NCBI RefSeq assembly: GCF_010015445.1
Contig: NC_053115.1
Span: 9,338,024 to 9,402,023, forward strand
Direction of reading: 5' to 3'
Source of the DNA: Perca fluviatilis
Lineage: Eukaryota > Chordata > Actinopteri > Perciformes > Percidae
DNA length: 64,000 nt
Shown here piece after piece: positions 1 to 12,198 of the stretch. Made by a program: the position numbers and the translations under genes. Position 1 is the first letter of the stretch, and each line of letters begins with the position of its first letter. The notes beneath the pieces are model-generated. The model made no database searches and had not been told where the DNA came from. It saw only the letters and a list, made by a program, of their open reading frames with translations.

Positions 1-385
1 TCCAATCAGCAGGTGGTGGTGTGGTGATTGACATCTGAGTGAGATGTGATCACAGATAGCCGTCCCTCTCTATTCCACCTGGAGCTGGCCCGGTGCTCAT
101 GACTGACAGATCTGCTCTTAATAATTCATCTGGCCCTGGGTGTCTGAAGGTCAGGAGATCATCTGCTTGGGCTTGGGCACTGAGGCGAGGTGGCACTGTC
201 ATCAAATATTTATTGACCTGCTGTACTCCCAATACACTCTCAAAATACACAATCTCTCTCCGCTAAACACAGCACAGATTCGCACCCAGCAGCTTCAGTG
301 GAATAGCAACGGCACTGATACTGTTTGACTGTGTGTAAGGGTTGCTGCTTGTGGAAGTGGGGTACAAAGGAGTGTGGTTATGAGG

Positions 386-388
<3 letters not shown>

Positions 389-477
<89 letters not shown>

Positions 478-488
478 GTGTGTGTGTG
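389..488. repeat. (TG)n microsatellite
   Basis: About 100 bp of TG with one GC interruption near 472. Confidence 0.98.
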
Positions 489-1171
489 CTTGCGGCCGCT
501 AAACCTGCTCAAAGAAGACAAAAAGAAACACCCGCAAAGAGTGAATTGCACCCCTAACTGCGCTGGCCGTTGGTGCTCCTGTGCTATTTGTGCCCATTTA
601 AATTAGCTAATGTGCATGCATTTGGCGCCAAATTGCCCCCTTTCTATGCAGATGAGTCTCACTGCAAAAACAGTCCAATTCACAAAGATCAGCTCTAACA
701 GCCACACAGTTACAGTGAAATTATTAGCATCTTCAGAGAGTTGGTGGTAACTGAAGTACATTTATATGGGGCATCCTCCACTTGAAATCATGATGACATC
801 TTCTTTTATAGTGTGAAGACATGCGTTTAAAAACACACACGCAACAGCACTGACAGACTGGGACTGGGATATTAAATCCCAAATACGGTTGATCTCTGTT
901 CACGTTTCCTTGCCTGAAGTTTTGAGAAATGCCTCTGCACCTCGTCAGTCAAATTTCTTCTTTTTTTTTTCTCTTAGCCATTCTGCCTACTGTGTTCTTG
1001 ACGCAAAGGCAACATTTGAATTTGCCCGTCAGTGTTTACTTCTTGCCGGGCTCAATGGCAAGTTTCTGGGAAGCTAGGAGGCAGATTCTTCCTGTCCCGA
1101 TTGACGTTGTCCTTTCTGAAGTCTGACTTTCCACAGCTTTAAAGGTGGTGAGAGAAAAATATGGACAAAAA

Positions 1172-1215
<44 letters not shown>
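1172..1215. repeat. (TAG)n trinucleotide microsatellite
   Basis: About 14 perfect units of TAG. Confidence 0.98.
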
Positions 1216-1304
1216 TTTTGACAAAAAGTGGAATCTGACTTTAATGAAAATATCTTTCATGCAGTATACAGGATCAAAACTCGAGCCGCATCATCTGCAT
1301 TTAA

Positions 1305-1557
1305 AGGAGAATTCCGGCCAATTTGTACGTTAATCTTGATCGCTATAAATATGCGAGTACTTTCGATTGAAAAAAAAACAACCTGAATCGGTCCTAGCAA
1401 ACTGGAGTTGCTGCAGCTACCTCTACGAGCTTCCACTTTAAAACGGCAGTTGTCGGGGCAGGTTTTAGAGTGCCTTTGTGCCTATTAACAGACACAAAAT
1501 GTTACTCGCATATTTATAGCGATAAAGATTAACGTAAAAATTGGCCGGAATTCTCCT
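1305..1557. mobile_element. TTAA-flanked foldback MITE
   Basis: A 253-bp element with near-identical terminal inverted repeats of about 58 bp, starting AGGAGAATTCCGGCCAATTT at the left and its reverse complement at the right. It is flanked on both sides by TTAA (1301-1304 and 1558-1561), the target duplication typical of piggyBac- and Kolobok-type transposons. No ORF, so non-autonomous. Confidence 0.85.
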
Positions 1558-4399
1558 TTAATATATTATTGAGTATAACAAACCTCCAAAAAGCTGTAGC
1601 CAATCATCTGACCCATTATAACCCAGAAAGTAATATTTCTGGTTCCAATTCAGAGCAAAGTGCTGTTCATATGAAATATTTTGTGAGCAGCAAGAACCTC
1701 CATATGTGGACATGTCTCAACCAGTCAAGCCCAGCAGCTGCAGAGACGCCAGCAGAACTGGTGACCTAATGCTAGTCCTGCTTCATCACGATCACTCCTG
1801 AAGGAACATACAAACACACACACACACATACACCTAAAATGCACATGCCCTCTCTGAAGCCAAGGCATTACGCTCCACTCACTCCTAGATTTCAGGCAGG
1901 TGCTGCTGTTGTTTGTTGGAGCGTTTGGCAGTACAGTCTTTTTGGATTGCAGCATTTCGGTGCATCTGTCTCAGCTTGATACAAGCAATTACGCGTTCCT
2001 AGTGGTATGCTGCAGACCTAACTCACAGGGCCTAACTGTTTCTCAATCTGAATGAGGAGTCTATGAATGTTTTATGCCTCTTAGAGAACTGTTTGCACAT
2101 GACAGAATAGTTATCTAACTGCATTCAATATCTCTGTGTGTGCACTTGTGTAAGCATCTGCATGCCGTTATGTGAGTGTACATAGAGTATGTGTGGTCGT
2201 TCCTGTGGTTATACCACATCATCAAGGTGTGAAGGAAAATAGTGTGTTTCCTTGAGGTTTCTGAGAATGAGCCACGCAGCAAAATGTATAGGCTCTGCTG
2301 CTGCTCATAAATCTGCATATCACACGTTAACAAACCAAACTGAGGGAGCCTCAGTCAGGGCATGGAGAGATTATTGATATACTGGAGTAAGAGTGTGTGG
2401 TTGTGTGTCTCTAACAATTATAGTGTGCTTGTAAGAAGTTTTGGCTGTAAATTACACAGTTGATTATTTTATTTATGAGGTAAGACGAGGACTGTTTATC
2501 ATGCAGTAGGTGAGTAAATATCTGCCTCACATTGAGTGTACTCATGTGTGAGTGTGGAGTCATTTTCTCCCGTTAGAGGCTGATGAGCAGCGCATGTTTG
2601 ACTAGAGGCGTGCACATCGGAGGTGGATGTGTCCACAATGACACAGTTGGTGTAGTGCAAGGAAGTGGAAGTGGGTTTGGGGGAAGACATAATTGGGCAG
2701 GAGAAGAGAGGAGAAAGTATACTTCAGTTCAGATGTCTCGTGTTCACAAACACAATAATAAACCTCTGGGGGCACACGTCTGTATAACTTTAATAACTTT
2801 GATCAGCTCTCTAAGTTGTGTATTTTCTCGCTAAGGATTGTCATCCCACACATTAACATCAGCCAACATAGCTCTGCACATCTTCTATTTAAATATTTGT
2901 GTTACAAACTAGTTCAACATTGAAGTATTAGGTTGATATGCATGTGGCACAGTGTGATTTATGTCATTTTAAATCCAGGCCATATAATTTACATCTCTGT
3001 AACTTTGTCACATTAATTAGTCTGATTAATGAATCAGAAATGTTAAATTACCAAGCTGGTAATGTATTTTGTTTTCTATTTGGCACCCTGCTGCAGATGC
3101 CACAGTTACATTAATTGGCTTGATGAATACACTAGAAAACAAACAAGCAACCGCACAAAATGATTATTAAAATACAGACATGTTTAACTGGTACATGCCA
3201 TCTGCACAATCATTTTCAATGCATACAAAAAGCCAAGTGCAGTAGTGCACAGTACTGTAAATTATGGTTTTACTAATAATGTGGTGTGCTTGTATTAGTA
3301 TGTCTACACATACATTCAATGAATTGTTTGATATCTGTTCTAATTTTTTTCAGATCTTAAAATCCTGAAATGGTTCCAACACAGATACCCCTCATGCAGC
3401 TTTCGTCAGTCGCACAAAAATCTAACATCTAATTGCCGCTGCATTCAGGTGTCCAAAGAACAAGCATGACAAACGACTGCACATTGCACAAGGATATAGG
3501 GAAGATATGAGCAGTTGTGTTGGAGCTCAACGGAGGGAGCCACAGGTGTTAAACAGTTAAGCGCTTTAGCTGCTCCGGGGGAAAAGATGTTATTGAACCA
3601 GGGAGGCTTCTCAAACAGCCCCTCTCTGCAGGGCAACTCAAAGCCCAGGGGTTAAAGGTCACTGTGAGCAGCGATGGAAGCCATTTGTTTGGTTGTCATG
3701 GCTCAACAGGTGAGCCCTGGGTGGGGGACCAGGCTTCTCAAAACATCTCACCCGGCAAGAAAAGAAATAGCACCACAGGCTCAATATCAGGAATGTCCAC
3801 CACACACGGTCACTCACTCACCACACACGTCACAACAATCCGTGTTTACCCTTATTCCACCCCGTGTTCACACTACTCTGTTTGCTTTGTAGCTCTGTGA
3901 GGGGAGGCTGCCCCGAAAAAAATGCTGAAGCAGAGAAGGAGCAAAAATGGAAAGAACAACCATGGCCACCATCGGTGCACAGCTTAGTGTTTGTTTTTCT
4001 TTGAATGTCACAGGGTCGAGATTTTTTTCTTTTAGTTGAGGGACACACCAGAGCTGCACCTGTGCTACAAGTGCCTCCGGACTGGTAGCTACCCTCCAGC
4101 TGGGTTGTTTTGTATAGGATCCAGCCTAATCATCACATTGAACATGTTGCTGCACACATTCCTCCTCCCTTTAGTCTATTGTACATATTGTGTGGCCAGT
4201 GAAGCATTTTCTATAGAAGCTGCATAGTTCATTTAAAACAGCTTTTGGGTGACTTCCATATATTCACAATGAGGCCTGATTGCTCATTGGCCCCAAGTCA
4301 TTTAAAGCTAATTTGAAATGATGTCCTACACTTATGGGCAAATGATTTTGTGTGAATGGTTGCAGTCTCCAAGTAAAATGGGACACACAAAATATTTAA

Positions 4400-5235
4400 G
4401 ACTACACCAGCAGTAATGGAAAACAACTACATACGAGTTTACTTACAAAGTAAGTGATCCGTTATTCCACATGACGCAAGCCTTCGGTGATCCTGCACCA
4501 CCACCACCCCTCCTCTGTGCAGTTGCTAACCCGTCAACGGAGGATTAAAAAAAAAAAAACATGATGGACTCTTCAGAAAAGGTAATTATCTTGTAATTTT
4601 GATGTCCTCTTCGTCTCCAAAGCTGAACAGTGCTGTTGTCCTGTCTCAGCAGTGACGTAAAACATATCATCGAGCTGCTGCACGCGAATGTCGCCAGACT
4701 ACACCATTTTGTAAACGGGGACTGCCCATTTCTCCGAAAAATTCCCTTTGGTCCTACAGCCCACTAGTCCGACGTCCCTTTATTACGAATTATGAATCCC
4801 ACTATGGCCACGTCAAGACCCGCCCTACGAAGCAGCTCGATTGGTTGGGGTTAGGCATTTGACCTCGAGTGGTTAAGGTTAGGATAGCCGATTGGTCAGG
4901 GAATAGGACCTGAACAAATCGGGTTACGTTACCTCGCATAAGCATGGACACCTGGCCAATAAATGCTATTGATGTACGGGTCTTGGCGTGGCCATAGTGG
5001 GATTCGTAACGTCGGACTAGTGGGCTGTAGGACCAAAGGGAATTTTTCGGGTTATTGAGAGGTCGGAACAATGGAGCGTCGGAGAAATGACATGGCACCT
5101 TTGTAAACACATCCATACTGAGAAATACAGACAGAATTTTGTGGAGATAGTCTTAATTAGCTTTGTATAAACTAATTTGTCAATGGCTTGAATGTAACTG
5201 ACATTCATTAATTTAAAATAGTTGCGCACTTTAGC
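4400..5235. repeat. interspersed repeat copy A (shared with 10.0-10.8 kb)
   Basis: Segments match a second copy at 10510-10800 in the same order. Shared parts include CACATGACGCAAGCCTTC-like, ACATGATGGACTCTTC, TTAGCTTTGTAT and ATGGCTTGAATGTAAC. Copy A is interrupted by a foldback element at 4734-5050. The family is not identified. No coding capacity is apparent. Confidence 0.65.
4734..5050. mobile_element. foldback MITE inserted in repeat copy A
   Basis: Terminal inverted repeats: left arm 4734-4826 and right arm 4977-5050, starting CCGAAAAATTCCCTTTGGTC and nearly perfect except for an indel of about 15 bp in the left arm. The core has no ORF. The interruption of the older repeat shows it is a later insertion. 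No clear target duplication is visible. Confidence 0.75.
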
Positions 5236-5239
5236 TTTA

Positions 5240-5640
5240 ATGTCTGTGTAGTCTATATTGACGACGTTTTACTTCTGGGACTGTTCAGGTGCTGCCGGAA
5301 ATTCCGAAAGATGTCCCTTACCTTCCGCTTTCTATGTGTTGGAATTTTAAACTCCGGTCGATTTATGAGTACTATGGTTAACTGCTCCTCAGATCTCTGC
5401 AGGGTAAATCCAGACAGCTAGCTAGACTATCTGTCCAATCTGAGTTTTCTGTTGCACGACTAAAACAACTTTCGAACGTACGCATGTATAGCGCCGCCCA
5501 AGACAATTGTGATTGGTTTAAAGAAATGCCAATAAAGCAGAGCACGTTTTTCTCCCATCCCGGAATGCTGTGTGGACTAGCCAAACCTTCCTCTGCAGCG
5601 CTGTGGAGGAAGGTCTGGCAATGTGGGACTAATGTCTGTG
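5240..5640. repeat. teleost interspersed repeat, copy 1
   Basis: The segment 5541-5632 (starting AGAGCACGTTTTTCTCCCAT) recurs at 8137-8230. The longer surrounding sequence resembles a high-copy fish repeat that often yields spurious ORFs on its complement (here 5683-5378). Confidence 0.65.
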
Positions 5641-6400
5641 TAATTTGAGAGGGGTCGATCGTATTGACAAACCTACATAGCATTACAACCTGACTTTGCA
5701 GTTTCCCCTGAGTTCAGAGCGTTTTAGTGTTTTTTTAGCTCATTGTTTTGTATTTAGGGCCCACAACTTTACTGCTATTCAGCCTCTCTGCTCTCATCAA
5801 CCTCATTTCCAGAAGCAAAAGCAATTAATCCATTGAACACTACCTGCCCAGCACCAATGGACAGACAGACAAAGTCAGCGACTATCTTGTAAAAAATAGT
5901 GGAGCATTTAGCGCTTGGTTCTGAAGCTTTCTACCATATCACATGGTCGTCAACGAAATCCTGAAAGTGCTCAGAATAATGGAAATGTCCATGCTAACTG
6001 AGCAAACATCATCTGCTGATGAAGATTGTGTGATTCTTTTGAAAGCTCCCGATCAAGCGAGAAAGTGGACCTTCTGCTGCTTGAGTAAAATTTTGAATGC
6101 CGGACTTTCATTTGTAATGGAGTATTTTTACATTGTACAATTGCTACTATTACTTAAATCAGTGATCTAAATTTACTTGTTCCACCACTGACTGTCAGCT
6201 GAAAATGTATATTAAAAGACACCATACATGGATAATGGTTAACTCAACATAGACTGTTCTTTCAGACAGCGGATCAGTCTACTAACAAGCATGAAGTTAC
6301 GGGTCGAAGCAGAACACGACAGCGCATTAGATGAATTATCAAAAGGGGCCGTGACTATTTCAAAGCTGTAAAAACAAGGCGGTACACATGAAAACATCTG

Positions 6401-6401
<1 letters not shown>

Positions 6402-6449
<48 letters not shown>
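6402..6449. repeat. (TG)n microsatellite
   Basis: 24 units, followed by a short GA run. Confidence 0.97.
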
Positions 6450-6455
<6 letters not shown>

Positions 6456-8136
6456 TGAAAATTACAGCAATTTCAGACCAAGAAAAACGTGGAACGTCAT
6501 CATCTCAATTTTCTAGCAGTCCTCAGGCTTAACAGCACATATGTAAGCGAACACACACAAACACACACACATACACAAACACACACACACACATGTCCTA
6601 AGTCATCCCGTCTTGATGGGCTCTGCAATAGAGATAATTATGTTTAAATGCAGCCATTTAAAGATAAATGAGCAATAGTCAGTAATGATGGCTTATTTCC
6701 CATCTGTCTGTGCATCGCTCGGCAGCTGAACCTTGTGAATGAACATCAGTGTTCTGAATGCACAGGACTACTTCAGAGCCTCAATTTATCTCACTCACTA
6801 CAAGCATGTAATACCAAGCAGTTCAGAGGCTGCGTTGCACCCGCAAAAGCATCCCAACTGCTGTTTGAAAAATCTTAACTTAAAAAGAAAGATTAGTTAT
6901 TTCATGCTAAATAATGGGAAGCAAACACAAATGAAAAACAAACAGACAAACAGTCTTCCTGGTCCCGACTCATGGGCCTGTAAACCAGATAGTGAGAGAA
7001 GAGTGTTAAAAAGGAGGGCGTAATGAGTGTTGTTGGGTGATTGAAAAAGCAACTGTGCAGAGGGAAAATAGAAGAGGGCTGAGCGATAGAGGCCCTGAAA
7101 AACATCCTGCATGCACACCAGAAACAGCGTGGGAGAAAATGGCCGCCTGGAGCCTCAGCCGCCGGCGTCAATGCGTTCTTCTGTTTTTGTTTGTCTTGGT
7201 TTTATCTCTTTTATTGTTTCCACAGAAATGTTTTCCCCTCCCTTTTTCTTTTTTTGTGGCTTCTTCTCTCTTCTTGCCATGCAGACAAACATATACACAC
7301 CAAAACAACACTAGGGCATGCAGGTGTGAACGTTGTGTAAGCAACTTATCCCAGGTGCAGATCAAATGTTTCTGCTATGACAAATGCTGCATTGTATTTC
7401 CACATTCTGATACATTATTAACCCTCTGTTTTATTCTAACAGTTTGAAAAGTCAGGCACTGAAGGGCAGATTTGAACATTTGATACATCTCTTGTTTACA
7501 TCATATGACAAAGAGACTTCAGGGATTTCGTGACAAGGTTAAGTTTTCTGTAAAATCTGTTTGGGAAAAGAAAGAAAAGCAGTTACTTTTTTCAGGTCAG
7601 TTAGGTTTAGGTGAAGCCTGTTCTCTCCCACTGTTGTTGGCGGAGAGGCCACACCTGATCCGAAGTTTTTATTGCACTGAGCATGGTATTGGAAAGCAGA
7701 CAAAATTAGCATTTGGTGAAATTAGGTGAAATATGTGCACAGAGCATGACGGGGCAGCTTTTTTGTCTGCTGAGCCTGACCTGCATTTAAAAAGGAGCAA
7801 GACCACACTGTGATTGATAATCGTCTAAAGAGGAAATAGATCGAAGAGGTACACTTGGCGTAGACACACAGACTCCCATCTGACACTGTCTTCCAAATAA
7901 GCCCATATAACTGTCACCACTTTTCATTATACCCTGTGGAGTTATGATGACACACTGGCACTATGAGGAATAACTCTCTCACAGTTTAACAACGAACAGT
8001 TAAAGTTAATGTTTTTCATAAACTCACAGGTGAAGGAAACTTTTTTGTGGCTTAATGGACTCATTCCTGTCAAATCTATTTTAAAATCAGTCGCTCCGTG
8101 GATGGCCTATCAGTCAGTTGGTACACCACTTTGGTA

Positions 8137-8350
8137 CAGAGCACGTTTTTCTCCCATCCCAGAACGTTGTGTGGACTAGCCAGACCTTCCTCCGCAGCCT
8201 TGTGGAGATTTGGCAATGCGAGACTAATAAATAGTAGGCCTGCTAAACATCAGCATGTTAGCATTGTCATTGTGCACATGATGACATGCTAGCGTTAGCA
8301 TTTAGCATAAAGCACCTCACAGAGCTACTAGCATGGCTGTAGACTCTAAG
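8137..8350. repeat. teleost interspersed repeats, fused fragments
   Basis: 8137-8230 is a second copy of the 5541-5632 repeat, shortened after CAGCCTTGTGGAG. It runs directly into 8240-8340, a fragment rich in GCTAGC and TTAGCAT motifs (TGTTAGCATTGTCATTGTG, CATGGCTGTAGACTCTAAG) that resembles a common fish repeat. Confidence 0.6.
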
Positions 8351-10039
8351 ACATTTTTTTGCAAAGCCATTAAAAACCTTAGAGGATAAATGCAGCAGGG
8401 GAGGGTATCCCCTAACCTTCTTCACACGTTTCTTCAACAGCTGGCAGAGGCTTCACTAATCTTTCCAATTAGGTAGGCATTTCCTGTCCGATCTACTGTC
8501 AAAAGAGAGGGAAGAGAGGAAAGAGAAACTGATGGAGAGGGGCTGGAGAAAACCTACATGAAACGTTGGTGTCATTACTGACATGGACTGTCCTTGTCTG
8601 CAGGCACGCACACACATATTCACACCTGCAAATGGGTCAGTAACCCGCAGACCAAATGTTCATTCATATGCCTGCATGTATGCATTCATGCATGTTGACA
8701 TTTACATAACGGGCAGGGCATGTGGGGAAACACAATATGGCAAGTATGCTTGTCTTTCCAAACTTGGAAGACAGCTAAATTAAAGATCAAGTACGCTCAC
8801 TTTGGAATCATACTTTTAAACAATATTACATAAACCACAAATAAATGTCTATTTTAATTAATTTTAACTATGTAATTGAAGCCAAAAATGACATTTTAAG
8901 TAGGGGAAGCCCTGTTCCAGGTCCAAGATGAAATCTGAGATGAGTGTGTTTAATCCAAGACAATCAATCTTCTCCCCTCAATGACTGCCAGACTTCAGCG
9001 CTCCGCGTCTCACCTCAGCCCCGAGTTTGATTTCCACTGCAAATTTCCTGTTATGGTCATGTTTTAATCAACCTTGGTGTGTTTGACTTGGAGCCTCCTC
9101 ACAGGTGTCAAGAAATGGATTATTCCGAGGATGCAGTCTGACTTCTCCCTGCATGAGCTAACTGTCCAGCAGAGGCTGACTACTCTTAATGATTGATAGA
9201 CTTCTTTTTTTTTTTTACGTTTATACTGTTTATTATAGCTATCATTATTGTAACTTTTGTTGTTGTTTATATTATAGTGTATTTTAGACCTATTTTTTAC
9301 CTTTGCTATCAGTCTAAACATACAAAGAGACTGAAAGAAAGAGAGCAGGTTATAAAGCAAGAGACTGAGAGAGAGACAAATTGTGAGTGTCTGGTTGGAG
9401 TTAGACATGCGGAACTGTGGTGCATCTGCCTTGTCACGCTCCTGGCCTCAAACTGCCTGAGGTGCCCACGCTAAATAAGCACAACAAATTTTAGTGTGTG
9501 TGTGTGTGTGTGTCTTTGTACTTGGAATGGGGAAAATTTGACACGTAGCAGCACCTTACCGCCACAACTAATCACCTGGTCATGTCTGGAGTGCAAAAGG
9601 TTAAACTGATCCTCAGCAGGAGTTAAGTCAAGATGGAAAAGATCCAGATCTAGTGTGAATGACAATCCGGTACTGTCAGCAGCTGATGAAGAGCTAATGA
9701 AGTATAAATGCAACCTGTTGAATGACTTCAGCGGTGAAATAAAGGGATGTTTGTAACATGGGTCTCAGATGTCCATATCTCATTATCAACTTGATTTCGA
9801 TGCCTCTCCTCCACAAATCCAGACATCTGCCGTGTGTTCATAGTTACAGTACATATTGAGCAACGTAAAACCACCAAGAAACTTCTTATTCATGGGTGTT
9901 TTGTGGCGCATGCACAGTGCTACCAGCCAGTAGAGGATTCTGTTTCGGAGTCTGGCATATGGAAGACAGATCTTGTGTAACGCTAGATGCTAAATTATCA
10001 CATTTAATGGCATGGCACATTGGATATTGCAAACTTTTC

Positions 10040-10810
10040 AAATGTTTCAAGGTGCTGAGGAATCTTAAAGCTATAGTAATGACAACAACACTGTTGGTAC
10101 ATCCACATGAATCGGGCTGGGTATCGAATTAAATACTTTTTAGGCACCGACCGAAGTATCAAGTATCAAATATAAAAAAATGCCTCGTCATTCAATTCCC
10201 AATTTCAATGCCTGATGAGTAAATCTCATCAGTGTCGGTGAGCCAATCAGCATGCAGCACGCTTCTACCTAGATCTAATAATGTCTGTGATTGGCTGTTT
10301 AATGTTACACGTCGTAGAGGCACGCAGGAAAAACTCTATGCTACACAGACACAGCTCACGCGGTAGGAGCTGAAAAAAAATTAATAAAAAGATTTGTGCC
10401 GTTTTGTTTTATAAAATTGGTATCGAAAAAAATTTATTGTTTAGGAACTGGTATCGAACTCACGGTATTGGTATCGGTACCGATAATTTTTGAACAATAC
10501 CCAGCCCTACACATGACACAAGCCTTCCACTCCCACCCCTCGGCCACACAGTTGCTGTTAACCAGGGAGGACATGGAGGATTAAAAAAACATGATGGACT
10601 CTTCAAAAGAGGTCATTATCTACGCTCAAGATCTGCGTGCAAAAGTTGCCGGACGAAGACCATTTTCTAAACATAGCCGTATACAGAGAGAGTTTTGTGG
10701 AGCTGATAGGCTAAATTAGCTTTGTATCAACTCATTTGAAATGGCTTGAATGTAACGGACGTTACATTACAGTAATATTAAAACAGTTACCCTCCTAAGC
10801 TTTATTTTAC
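10040..10810. repeat. interspersed repeat copy B (related to 4.4-5.2 kb)
   Basis: Diverged second copy of the repeat at 4400-5235. It is interrupted by the MITE at 10111-10508 and lacks the foldback element present in copy A. Confidence 0.6.
10111..10508. mobile_element. hAT-like MITE with 7-8 bp target duplication
   Basis: Terminal inverted repeat GGGCTGGGTATYG at both ends. CACATGA flanks it on both sides (10104-10110 and 10510-10516), with one further mismatched base that would make 8 bp. An 8-bp duplication is typical of hAT transposons. The 4.47-kb repeat copy has a single uninterrupted CACATGA at the same place. About 400 bp, no ORF. Confidence 0.8.
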
Positions 10811-10934
10811 TATTTTACAATGCATGGCTGATTCTTATTTTTGTTTTTTGGATGATAGTTTTATGATTCACTCTAATGAGCTTTCCTATCTTTGAATTTG
10901 ACATGTCCAATGACCTGCATACGGTCCTTATCTA

Positions 10935-10938
<4 letters not shown>

Positions 10939-10967
<29 letters not shown>
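10939..10967. repeat. (TG)n microsatellite
   Basis: About 14 units. Confidence 0.95.
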
Positions 10968-10971
<4 letters not shown>

Positions 10972-12183
10972 AAGAGAGTACAATATGTTAATCATACATT
11001 CATACCTTAGGTGTGTCTATGTACAGTATCTATGAGAGTGTACGTTCATACATATTTTGGCTCTACATGTGAAGCTCTTGATGGGAGTTTAGTCCACTGT
11101 GTTTGATTTCTTGAACTCCAGCATTCCTCCAGCACCAGCTCCAAAGGAATAAAGTGGAGGTGCATGCTAAAATGTTATGAGTGTCCATCGGGAGCTTTTC
11201 CAGCTGGATGCAAAATCCTGACAGTTTCTAGTTCTGCTTTCGCTCCACTTTATCTCCAGTGCTTGCTGTCTTACGGGGGAGAAAACCTTAGCAGAGGGAA
11301 ATCTCACTTTCCCTTTGACTCACTCCCTGAGTCTATTTTTTTTTTTTAAATGTGACAGTGTTTCAGGGAGGAAGAAGCAGCGATTGCAGAGCTCAGATGT
11401 GTGGCGAGAGGTCCCCTGCGCTGTAAAGGAACTGGACGCACATCAGAGGCAGTAAACATCTGCTAGGTAGTTTAATTCTGGCCGAAACTCTGGGAAGCTC
11501 AAAAGGCCTTTTGTTATTGTCTACCAGTTTTCCAATAAACAGATGCAGATGAATGGATATTTTCAATAAACTATAAATAAGTCTCTATCTCACTTACTAT
11601 ATTTAATACATAGAGAATCCAGTCTGAAAAAATGCAATTTGTCATCCAACTTCTTACCGTTAAAGAATCCTGTAAGTTTTTTTTTTTTATTCCGGATAAA
11701 TTACTAAGAAATACTAAACATCTAACAATAAAATCCTGTTTATTATATTCCATATTTGAATAAGTTGAAATAAACTCTAATCAATTGGCTTAAATAGTCA
11801 AGAGATTCTTTCCAATTACATATGAGTTATGGCCCACAGCCCCAGGGCTGAGTAGAAAATGGTAAAAACTTTGTCTCTGCGGTTTTTAAATGTTTAATGC
11901 CCCATGGAACCCTGAATGTAAAAGCTAAGTGTGTGTAATTTTCTTAATTTTTACTTTGGAGGTGATGTAGCAATTCAGTCAATTCCTGTGCAATCCCTGC
12001 AACAGATTTTACATACTTTTAAACACATCCTGCATCCCCAACAGCCCGATGGAGAAGGCAGACACACAGATTCAAACACACACACACATGCACACAGCCC
12101 TCAGCGCTGCTCTGTGGGTCTTAAGTGTGCATAACATGGCAGCCATTATCCTATTAGCAGCAGCAGTGGCCTAGGGGCAGGCA

Positions 12184-12198
12184 GGGGGGGGGGGGGGG
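12184..12198. repeat. G15 homopolymer
   Basis: 15 consecutive G on the + strand, a possible quadruplex and a likely sequencing-error site. Confidence 0.9.

Noticed and set aside
5378..5683. 101-codon ORF on the - strand
   Set aside because: It lies over an interspersed repeat, part of which recurs at 8137-8230. No splice context or domain; typical spurious ORF of a fish repeat.
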